A stretch of 64,000 nt of DNA from Perkinsus olseni (taxonomy: Eukaryota; Perkinsozoa; Perkinsida; Perkinsidae). Below, piece after piece: positions 55,140 to 64,000 of this stretch. The notes under the pieces were generated by a model. It searched no databases, had not been told where the DNA came from, and worked only from the letters and a program-made list of their open reading frames with translations. A program made the position numbers and the translations under genes. The stretch spans positions 42,589 to 106,588 of the forward strand of contig JABANP010000150.1 in NCBI GenBank assembly GCA_013115135.1, read 5' to 3'. The first letter of the stretch is position 1, and each line of letters begins with the position of its first letter.

Positions 55140-55953
55140 TCGCTGTACTTTACTACGTCTGTAACTATTCTCTGGGATTCCTTTTTTGTGTTCAAGTCTC
55201 GTCAACGAGAGCGCCTCGGCACACCATCGTGAGCAATATGAAGTTGCACTTGTTACAAAACTCAACACTCGAGCGCGCACGAAGCTTATCATCAAGATTC
55301 AACGAACCAACTAACGACAGCTGCCGCCGCTGAAGAGTCGGGGCGATACAGATATAAATGACGAGTCGTAAGTTGACCGGAGAGATGAGCGCCAAGGGGC
55401 AGAGGACAGGAAGAACAGGGGTAGTGATGAAGAAATATCTTCAACCAAGATGGCGAAGCCAAGCCATCAGGGCAACCCTTCGATAATGTTCACGACGAAC
55501 AGAACGATGACGAGGACGACGCAACGGACATGTGCTAACCGTTGAGTATTTCTATGCTTCTTCTACGCGAAGGAAGGGCAGGCGTTTTCTTCTCGAACTG
55601 CACCTCCATTTTCTTTTAAAGAAGAGAAGAGTGAACTTTACGAAGTGCATATTGATGAAGTGCAGTGTTCTAAAAGGAGCCGAAATGACTACAAGCGCAC
55701 GATACAATGAGCAGCAAAGAGTTCAGAAAATAATGACGAGGGAATGTTAGAGAACAGAATTGAATTTGACGAGTGGAACTTATCGGAGAGTCGACAAGAA
55801 GGATGATGGGAATAGGCGAAGAGCGAACAGCAGCAGCAGCATCTATGTTGACCAACGAGATAGTTGGACGGAATTGATGACGACAAGCTGACGAGAATCT
55901 TCAGGACCAACGGGTCTGCCATGACGATGAGTTGTTCACGTAAACGAAGGGAA
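55140..55953. other. Intergenic region
   Basis: Convergent ends of the Trf4-like and RRM genes. No recognisable gene, only short open frames. Confidence 0.4.
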
Positions 55954-56532
55954 CTACAACCAATGACTCTTTTCCTGCACACTTTGGCGCACAGCCCAAC
56001 TACAACGGCATTTTCTACTTTTTTTAGACCGAGAGAGTCTCACTCCCTCGAAAGTGTCCATGAATCTGACAGCTTCTTCGTGAGTAGATAGTCGGACAAA
56101 AGCATATCCACGATTCACTCTACCCGGATTTAGAGGAACATTAACCTCATCTTTGTTGCAACCGAAGCCGTTTTCACGAAGTTCACTCGCTAGAGTAGCA
56201 CGAGTGTAGCAACAGGGAACGTTTCGCAGCATCACCGACGTGCGGGTAGAGTCTTCCTTGCTAAAGTCATCGCGGCAAGCTTCTTCTTCTTCTTCACCAG
56301 ACAGCTGGCTCTGGGACAGCCCACTCTCTGAACCAGTCAAGCTCGTCGTGGAAGCTGTTGAGCATTCATCGTACGACGGTGACTTGCAAGTGGCGCCGAC
56401 TTCGGAGCGAGGGGATGGTCCACCGTTGATGATGTTGACATCAGGACAGGAGTATGCTCTTGTCCGAGTAGACCGGTGACTGAGGTCGATGGGGAAATCG
56501 ACGAAAGTGTTCTTTATGGGCGCGGATGCCAT
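55954..56532 (-). CDS. Mei2-type RRM protein, intronless
   Basis: A 192-residue protein with the RRM found at the C-terminus of Mei2-like RNA-binding proteins. It opens MASAPIKNTFVDFPIDLSHR; a Ser/Glu-rich linker precedes the domain: RTSVMLRNVPCCYTRATLAS (beta 1 and helix 1; Mei2 pattern TTVMIRNIPNKYT), ELRENGFGCNKDEVNVPL, RVNRGYAFVRLSTHEEAVRF (RNP-1-like GYAFVRL), MDTFEGVRLSRSKKSRKC and WAVRQSVQEKSHW. The usual ligand loop is shorter than in plant Mei2. It is a single exon, unlike its neighbours. Likely mRNA regulation; target unknown. Confidence 0.75.
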   Translation of the reverse strand: MASAPIKNTFVDFPIDLSHRSTRTRAYSCPDVNIINGGPSPRSEVGATCKSPSYDECSTASTTSLTGSESGLSQSQLSGEEEEEACRDDFSKEDSTRTSVMLRNVPCCYTRATLASELRENGFGCNKDEVNVPLNPGRVNRGYAFVRLSTHEEAVRFMDTFEGVRLSRSKKSRKCRCSWAVRQSVQEKSHWL

Positions 56533-57935
56533 ACCAGAAAAGAAGAAGCCAAAGGGACAGTCAATCTAAGGACACTGAGAGGCATCGATGAAGAGGAAGA
56601 GAAGGGGACAGCGACACAATCTAGCCGCGACATCTGCTGGTGATATCGATTTGCCACGAGCTGCCCAGCGGCGACGAGGAATCGAGGTTCGTCACAAAGC
56701 GAATCATTTAACGGCGCATGCACACAATAAGCCGACAGGACAGCAGCAAAGGGTTAGCTCGACGACTAACGATGACTCAGAAATGAAACGAATGAGCAGC
56801 AGGAGCAGCAACAGCTCCGGTTTCCCGTGAATCGTCGAGGTACGCGTCGGTGAGATTTCGCTCGGAATGTGGTAGGATTGAGTAAAGTTAATGATCGTCC
56901 GACGTGGAATAGAATGTCTGTCTCGCGGCGGCTTCGGTATCACCAGCTGAGTCCTAGAAATACTGGGCCATCACTGCCATTGGAGACGGACTGACGGTGG
57001 CTGATAATAAAAATGCAAAGCCTAGCTGCCCTATGGTTGTGTCCACGAAGCAAGCGGCTGGTTGAACCCTTTGGCACGGTACGAAGATGACTACTGCGAG
57101 TGCCCCGACGCTGATGATGAGCTGCTCCTATGAAATCCGTGTTGTGCTGACCGACGTAATCACAGGATAATACTTTATCCCCAGTTGAAATCCGTAAACG
57201 AGAGACACGTCGCTCCGCCTCGTGGACCGGGCAACGCACGTGTGCTAGCTTTGCGGGCTAGCTTTGCACTAGTTTCAGGGCCATCGGAGGCTCAACCGAG
57301 CGTTCGATGAGATGCGTCGTTTTGCTTAACCCATCCCTCCCAGACCGAGCACAAGAACCGGTCCGGTCTGCAGACTGCGCTTCGCACTTTGATGTTCGCC
57401 CTTCGCGGCAGAAGGATCATCGGATAGTCATCAACAGTGCGTGCGCAGTCTCCAGACCCGGTTCTTCATGGGCAAGCACAGCTTGTCTTTAGACCCGTCT
57501 CGAGTGTAGAAATTTAAACGATAAGAGTTCACGTATCGAATTTCCCACGCCGATAGAGATTGGGTTTTATGATCTATATTAAGAGGATGTGAATAATGAA
57601 ATGGTCAACTTAGATTCACATACTAATAATAGGCATTTAAAGTACATATTCCTATCATGTAAGCCCATGGCATAGAAACTGGGCTGAAGTACAGCGAGCA
57701 GTACGAAGCTCGGAAACTAGGCTGACTTTCGGGTTCAACTCCGAGACCAACTCAAGTTGCGAGGCAGTGAACCCGAAGATGGTCGGCATGAACACAACAA
57801 GGGATGCATCTCATCGTTAAAAAATCTACAACAAAAACACGATTGCTCACGACGTCTGGCATTTCCGCGCTGCCGGGAAGAATTTACCGGCGGCGAGTCA
57901 TTCGTCATCCGCCGTACAATCAACAGAACTGTCGT
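56533..57935. other. Intergenic region
   Basis: No supported gene. A GCTAGCTTTGCGGGCTAGC direct/inverted repeat lies near 57243-57263. Confidence 0.4.
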
Positions 57936-59595
57936 CTAAGGCAACAAGGGTCGACCAGTATTAGCGGTGTCACTCCTGCCGAAAGCCTGTCGCCACTGCA
58001 GCGCCAACTTGTGAGGGAGATCCGTGTACCACAGGATGCCGATGAACATCATGAGGAAGCCCGTCCACGTCGCCACGAGGGTGAACCAAATCCCGTAGAA
58101 CGAGTACGAGCCGTCAGGGTTGTACCTAGGCAGTCGACACTCAACGCACGGCGGACGGCTGTGACGACGCCTCACATCGGAGCGCTGATACCGAGGGCGT
58201 TCTCCTCGGTCACTTGCAGGGGTCCGCGGCCGATGTCCGTACACTGCCCGGGCGTTCCCTCGACGCGATCTACGCGATACTTACAGTCACCAAAATGGAA
58301 CTTTACTGTCTCGCCATTAGCGACTGAGGGAAGGGAAAGACGCGTGGTCGCCAACGACGGGGTTCTTCGGGCAAATTCCCCCTCAACGATGGTGATCGAT
58401 TACAACTGACTTGAGGTGCTCAATTTCACCACTATTGATCCTCTAATCTACGGACACTAGCCCGATGGTCGCCGTCAGTTACCGCGGTTTTTACGAGGGA
58501 GGCGAGCAAGACTTATCCCCGCTCACCATCAGTCAAGAACCAATTGTTGGAGTCAATAAGGACATGTCGAGTAAGGTCCATCATCACCCCAATGGTCGCC
58601 ACCAGGACGCAGTAGAAGGGACCCCACTTCCTCATGTGCGGCGCCACGTGCTTCCTTCGGCTCCTCGTACCGTTGTAGACAAATTGGCAAAGGTTGGTGA
58701 AGATGGCTAGATTGAGGCCGAAGGTTATCGTGTGGGAGAAACCGTTCAACCCAGCTGTGCTCGCGAGGCCCATAAGACCGAACACGAGCACCGGCCAGCA
58801 TCAGGCGCCGAGCTGAAAAAAGGCGGAGCGATGCAGACGAGACCACCGCCGGAATCGACGCTCCATTACCAGGGCCGGGATGGAGATCAGCAACGTCAGG
58901 ATCGAGACAATCATCGGCTTCCGAACGGAGGCATCCTGAAAATGATGCGACCACTCACAGGTAGAGCGGACAACCTGCTGCTCTTACCGTGCCCTGCTGC
59001 TGCGGGGATTGGCTTTCCTCTGCTGGGGTTGTATCTCAGGTGCTGCATTCTTCGTCTCCTATTTGCTCTACACGATAAGGGTCATGCTCAGCATCTGAAA
59101 GGTATCCGGATCCATCCCGGCGCCTGACGCTATCCCACTCACTTCCCTCCAGCCGCATATATCCTTTAGGAGCTTCCAAGGCCGCTAGTAAATATCAAAT
59201 GCTATCGAGAAAGCAATCAACATCATTTGCATCACACACAAGCAGAATGCGTTCGCCAACGACCGGTGAAAATTTCGACGGTAAAGAATCAAACCATCTG
59301 TTGCCACCGAGCGGACGACCGGATCGAGATCACCAGGAGAAATTGCGAGACGTCCAACACGGGGTGGATATCCATCGGTAGATACCCAAGCGTGTGCGCG
59401 GAGAACTGACACGCGGCTAGAGTCGAATGTTTCTCTCTGCACAATTACGCCAATAATCGAGGGTTCCTGCTTCAAGTGTCGCGGCCAATAACCTCGCGGA
59501 AGATTGAACTCAACAAGAGAGTGCGCAAAAATAAAAGTATCATCAGAACGTGATTGCCAACAGCACGTTGCTCGGTAACCGTAGAGGGGCTCCAC
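57936..59595 (-). CDS. Multipass membrane protein of unknown function
   Basis: Exons on the minus strand give several hydrophobic spans in order: SLANAFCLCVMQMMLIAFSI (about 59.2 kb), VRKPMIVSILTLLISIPAL (58.9 kb), VFGLMGLASTAGLNGFSHTI with TFGLNLAIFTNLCQFVY (58.7-58.8 kb), then RSRRKHVAPHMRKWGPFYCV, LVATIGVMMDLTRHVLIDSN (58.55 kb), a soluble loop CKYRVDRVEGTPGQC, and YSFYGIWFTLVATWTGFLMM with FIGILWYTDLPHKLALQW near the end (stop 57936). The N-terminal exon from 59595 reads MEPLYGYRATCCW and RHLKQEPSIIGVIVQRETFD. The GPFYCVLVATIGVMMDLTRH style recalls conserved alveolate membrane proteins, but I cannot name a family. Some joins are unresolved. Confidence 0.55.
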
Positions 59596-59782
59596 TGAGC
59601 ACTAAGGGTACCTGGATGGCGACAAATACATGAAGTCTGGCGCGACTGGGGCTTACCATCCCTTGTCTCCTCCTGAACGAAGCGGATCCCAGAAGTATCT
59701 GAAGGTGTGGTATGAGATATTCTCCCTCAGCTCCCCAAGGGAACTCACAGTGAGCGCTTCGACACGTTCCATACTCCGAGAG

Positions 59783-60325
59783 TCATCGCTTCCTTGTACG
59801 GATCATCAAACCAACCGAAAAGATACCTGAAAAGCACGTCAGAAGCGACGCGACAGGAAAGACGACAAGACCTACCACATCAAGCTGGGATAGAAAGCCA
59901 CTTGGAAGGGCAACATACGATGGTAGACCTGCCTCCAACCCCACCTGACAAAGGGTCGTACACGGGGCAATGCGTGGATGATACAAAGATACTTCTTTCT
60001 GGCGGCAAACTGCTCCGTCATTCCCCACAATCTGTGGTAAACTGCGAGTGTCATTGTTGTTGTTCACCAAGCTTGCTGGCTTCGAGACGACTTCGCCGAC
60101 GAGACGAAGATGTAAACTATTGACAAGCTGCAGTGCAGCGTACAAGTGGATTAAGTTCAGCTGATTCACTTATTGTACGCTCGGAGGAAGAATCCAAGTC
60201 GACCATGCGTGCAGAGTGCGCGGTTATGTGATTCTCGCTCGCCCTACCCGCCGAGCGCAAGATACGTTGGAGCACAGTTGGTTACCGGGTTGTGTCGTAT
60301 CAGCGTGATCCGATGGCTGCCCCCA
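59783..60325. other. Region with possible minus-strand exons
   Basis: A minus-strand open stretch (59783-60169) includes a hydrophobic run FLSQLDVVGLVVFPVASLLT that could be an upstream exon of the membrane-protein gene. An AAAGATACTTC family B fragment lies at 59986. Evidence is too weak for a gene call. Confidence 0.3.
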
Positions 60326-60420
60326 AACTGTGAGTGGCCGGGATCGAACCTGAGACCTCCATGTCCCTTTTTGCGCCCGGTATCTTCTTTGTGTAACGGA
60401 TTGCACTACGAAGAAACCGT
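60325..60420 (-). repeat. tRNA-like sequence, intergenic
   Basis: The minus strand reads TTCTTCGTAGTGCAATCCG (A-box-like), an enlarged middle containing AAGAAGATACCGGGCG, then GGTCTCAGGTTCGATCCCGG (T arm) and CCACTCACA. The 5' and 3' ends do not pair as an acceptor stem, so it is not called as a working tRNA gene. Confidence 0.55.
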
Positions 60421-60835
60421 TGGGCGATAGCGCTAGATGTATTTCTGGTGTAAGATCATTGTTGGTCTATTCCTTTTGCCCGACTATAGTCGACCACTCG
60501 GTCCTCTGTAGTCTATCCCCGTCCGTCGTATCTACCCAAGTACTCCCACAGCCCGTGCATCTAGGGCTGTGCTGCTGATAGTTCTTTTCGCAACTCTCGA
60601 GCTTCGGTTGCGTGACTTCAAGTGGATTTCGGTGATTCCTCTTGATTCGCAGTTCCAACCACAGTCGACGCTTCGCCTGTGGCAGCCACCGATCGTTCCA
60701 AGTTGGACCGAGGACCCTTTCACATCGAGAACCACGTCCCTTTGTGACTACGGCCTCTTGTAAGGAGCTCATACTATCCCTCGGTTGTTACATCTACTCT
60801 AACTGGAACGACACATTCTACCGGGATATCCAGAA

Positions 60836-63800
60836 ATGGTATCCACAAGCAGTGCCTCATCCTATTCTGAACGTGCTGCTCGAGCCAAAGCGAGGGCTAA
60901 AGCCAAGGCCGCGCCAGCTTCTGGTTCCAACCCTCCGGCTATCATTCCTAGCCACGAGAATGACGACTCCACGCCTACTGGTGACGATCTATCTAGTCTA
61001 CCCGGCTATCATCGTGGCGATCAAGGCTCCATTGACGAGCTAGAGGACACTTCTCCCCCCACTATGACTCCCACAGGCGACAACATTGAGAACGATGTGT
61101 CTGAGAACGAGCATTCTGACCAGGAGGGAGGTCAAGGATCAAGCTCACGGTATGAATCTCATGAACGCGGACCACCTATTCGTTCTGAACCTCATGACCA
61201 ACCCAGCGGTTCTGGTGGTGTCCCTCCTGGAACTCAAGTCGCCGACATCGCCCGGTATGGACCTCCCGAGCGCGGCCAAACTATTCGTTCCGGACATCCA
61301 GATCAACCTAGTGGTGATGGTGGACCCTCTGGGAATCAAACTGATAATGATGGCCCAGGAGACCAACGACCAATCAGTAATCCCAATCCAACCCTAGACG
61401 GGGATCATCCTCTACCTCTGCCTTCTCAGTCAGGTGAAGGTAACGAGATCTACGACCAGTCACGGTATGAACATCCAGCAGGCGATCACCCTACTCGTTC
61501 ACACCATCCTGATCGGCAATCTGGTTTGACGTCGGGTAACCCTATACCCTTACCTTCTAGGCTAGACGAAGACAACGAGACCTACGATCAGCCACGGTAT
61601 GGACCTCCAGCAAGTGACCACCCTATTCGTTCTCACCATCCAGATTGGCAAGTTGGTTTGGTGCCTGTGACCTCACCTCCCGTAAGGGTGTCACAACAGG
61701 CAGCGGTTGAGGCGTCCCCCTCGGTCTCGGCTAAGCTCCCGACTAGATCAAGAAGCACCGGTCCGGCTCGTCAACCCGAAGGTTTACATCGTGGTCCCTC
61801 TGGGTTTGTCTATGACCCCACTTACGAAGGCCGACGCGGATCTCTTCATCAACCAACCACCTACGGGGCTGCGGTCGGCGAAGGCTGGTTGAACAGTGGC
61901 AGCTGCCAAGATAAGAGCAAGCGACTCAACCCTGCTTCCCCCAAGGAGAGCTGTTCGTCGGAGGGCCCCGAGTATCCTCAGCGATCGCAGCACCAAGACC
62001 ACTGGTACGACTACGATTCCAAGGGCGGCTGGTGGCAAGATCAATCCGGTGAATGGCGGCAATGGAAGCAGAAGGACTACGAATGGTCATCGTGGGACTA
62101 CTCCTATCAAAAGGAGAAGATATCCAAGGTCATCAGCAACGCCGCCTGGTCCGACCTCGTCCTCGGGAAGAACAAGCACTGGGACGGCTCCACAGACCAC
62201 AGCGACAGTATGGCTCTGAGCGAGTTCAGGCGGAAGCTCACCACAAGCCCGGACTATGAGTACCAAAGTGAGTGCTACAAGTACTTCTACCTCCGGAACA
62301 ACCTGTCCGAGAGTCTAAGAAGGCTACTGGATACCTTCGAAGACGACGGGGCGGTCAAGAAAGGTGACTACAACAACTACTATGAGGTGGACAGCCAGTA
62401 CTGGACGGACCTTATAGCTCAGGCTTGGGACTATCTGAAGCACCAGTTCGGCGACACTGATGGGTGTTACTTGGAGAACCAATGGCTCTACATGTACTTA
62501 GAGAAGAACGAGAGGTTCGTGGACTTCTATGCCAGACATGAGAGCACTGCGAAGGAGTTGGCGCGTACCCGAGGGTACAGTGTCCTGAGACTATCTAATC
62601 AAGAGATGAGGACGCACTTCTACAACGCCATGCCTTCTAAGCTCAAGACTCACCTCGACGAAAGGGGATTCTGGACTCCTAATGCCCTCACCTACGACCA
62701 AATGGTAACTCTATGCCGAGGTTGGTGCAAGGTTCACTGGGATAAGAACGCGGCCGTATGTAATGTAACCACTGGTCATGAGGTGGATCACATGTCGGAC
62801 GCGGGTGGCCACGATTCTAGAAGATCCCCCACTGGCTCGGTGTCGTCCACTTCCGTCAAAGAGGTCAGGTCCATCCCCTTGAAGGCCCGGGTTAAGAATG
62901 ATGATGTCATTCTGGCTAAAGCTATCAACAAGGAGATACTGGAGTCTTCATGTGAGAGGTGCCTCGACAACAGCGGTGGTCATCAGGCGGAGACTTGCTG
63001 TAATGCCATGGCACACAAGGACCAACGGTGCAAGTTCTGCGGCCTAGTGCACTTGACTACGGAGAGATGCCCAGTACAGTATGATGCCTACAAGTCTCGG
63101 TGCAAGAGGTGTGGTCGACCCAATCATGCTGAGAGGGTCTGTATGAAGTCAACCCCTGCTCAGGCTGGCATCTCGGTGGTCAACGTCGCTAACCCTGGCT
63201 CTGGTCTAAGCCATTACGTGAACCTCCACATCAACGGCTCCGAGACGATGGTCACTGCTCTGGTGGACAGCGGGGCTATGATCAGTATCATGCACGCCTC
63301 CCAGTACCAGTCTATTCAAGGATCCGCACTGGTTCACACTGACCTCGTTTGCACCACGGCTGACGGTGTACACGAGCTGCAAGTTGTCGGGTTAGCAAGG
63401 AATCTGCAAGTCCGGTTTGAAGATGGGTTCGAAGTGATCGAGAGCTTCTTGGTGGTGTCAGGACCTCTAGCTCACCCGGTGTTGTTAAGTACTACCACAC
63501 TTAAGAGGCACGGGATGGTATGGGTCATGAACGATAACACCAACCTGATTATGCTGGGACGAGAGGCAAGAAGCTTCACCTCCGCCATGTATGAGAAGAT
63601 CTATGCACCGGTGTACTGCCCAGAGCCCTTGGATCAGAAGGTGGTCGAGATATGCAACTTGACGGTAGCGAAGGCCAACCTCGAGGAGACGACCAGCGAC
63701 CGAGCAACTAAGGCTCAGCCTCTACCCGAAGATCTCTTCAACGAGCTTCTACTAAGTGATCATCCTGCTCGACATGGCGTCACCGCTAGTCCAGGGGAGC

Positions 63801-64000
63801 AGCCGAAGGGACTCACTGATGACCAAGTCATTGACCAGGCACTCTCCCAGAACGGTTCCGAGGAGGCGTCTGACTGTTTCTCTTGGTCACTCTTGCCGCC
63901 TAGTCCGAGGAGCACTAAAGGTAGATTTTCACTCCAAGTGCCATGGCGAGATCACCGACGTCCTGACGGGTCTACCAACAAGTCTGCCATTCAACGCAGC
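60836..64000 (+). mobile_element. LTR retrotransposon Gag-protease frame, partial (runs off the window)
   Basis: An uninterrupted 1055-codon frame from MVSTSSASSYSERAARAKAR to the right edge. The N-terminal part has four imperfect repeats beginning RYESHERGPPIRS, RYGPPERGQTIRS, RYEHPAGDHPTRS and RYGPPASDHPIRS. A Trp-rich stretch (YDSKGGWWQDQSGEWRQW) precedes the capsid-like helical region (SEFRRKLTTSPDYEYQSECY to RGFWTPNALTYDQMVTL). Three zinc knuckles follow, CERCLDNSGGHQAETC, CKFCGLVHLTTERC and the classical CKRCGRPNHAERVC, then the aspartic protease motif ALVDSGAMISIMHAS. Reverse transcriptase and integrase would lie beyond the window. No intron is needed, unlike host genes. No 5' LTR or primer-binding site could be proved in 60.44-60.83 kb. 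Confidence 0.9.

Noticed and set aside
60836..60850. Initiator-tRNA primer-binding site (TGGTATCC) of the retroelement
   Set aside because: Only seven bases match the usual PBS and it overlaps the Gag start codon; no LTR end was seen next to it.

Overview
The window is nuclear DNA of a unicellular eukaryote. Genes on both strands are cut into many short exons by GT-AG introns, mostly 35-95 nt. Together the gene set (an axonemal dynein assembly factor, an Amt ammonium transporter, a DHHC-type acyltransferase, a GT27 GalNAc-transferase, LARP4-like proteins, a Mei2-type RRM protein, an LTR-retroelement Gag) and the moderate GC content fit an alveolate, most likely Perkinsus-like. The lineage is an inference; no marker gene in the window settles it.

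Layout. 0.2-10.4 kb, minus strand: a possible Tim44-like mitochondrial protein, a long leucine-rich-repeat gene, a small unknown gene, DNAAF11 (LRRC6) and a small protein with a hydrophobic tail. 11.3-14.2 kb, plus: ammonium transporter. 14.6-24.6 kb, minus: basic unknown protein(s), an unknown acidic protein, a MAPK-like kinase, and two tandem LARP4-like genes, one with a 1.07-kb minisatellite in an intron. 24.8-28.5 kb: a duplicated block with two inverted copies of a small secreted or GPI-type protein gene and an intact plus decayed copy of another gene. 28.7-33.2 kb, plus: PI-PLC-like phosphodiesterase and a DHYC palmitoyltransferase. 33.8-40.9 kb, minus: VPS16, a short Vti1-type SNARE, a polypeptide GalNAc-transferase and a multi-TM reading frame. 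41-47.7 kb, plus: a Sec16-like C-terminal module and a long disordered, coiled-coil, armadillo-like protein. 49.3-50.4 kb: a tract packed with perfect hairpins, followed by an intronless secreted-protein gene. 53.5-56.5 kb: a Trf4-like nucleotidyltransferase (plus) and a Mei2-type RRM gene (minus). 57.9-59.6 kb, minus: multipass membrane protein. From 60.8 kb to the right edge: an open Gag-protease frame of an LTR retrotransposon. VPS16, the SNARE, the Sec16-like prot ein, the acyltransferase and the GalNAc-transferase all belong to the secretory/endolysosomal system.

The most striking feature lies in the introns. Several families of short dispersed sequence recur inside them in both orientations: (1) pieces of tRNA (D loop to T arm, with the B-box-like GGTTCGAATCC), (2) family A, TAATTTCGTGGCGCGTGAC, (3) family B, beginning GTATCTTAGGTTGAAGCG and ending near AAATAGGTCAG, (4) family C, GCTTCGCTCCGCTAAG. 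In amt, DNAAF11, VPS16, the GalNAc-transferase and LARP2, protein conservation fixes the splice sites, so these repeats are the introns themselves or most of them. This looks like ongoing intron creation by introner-like elements, one class apparently made from tRNA-derived (SINE-like) sequence.
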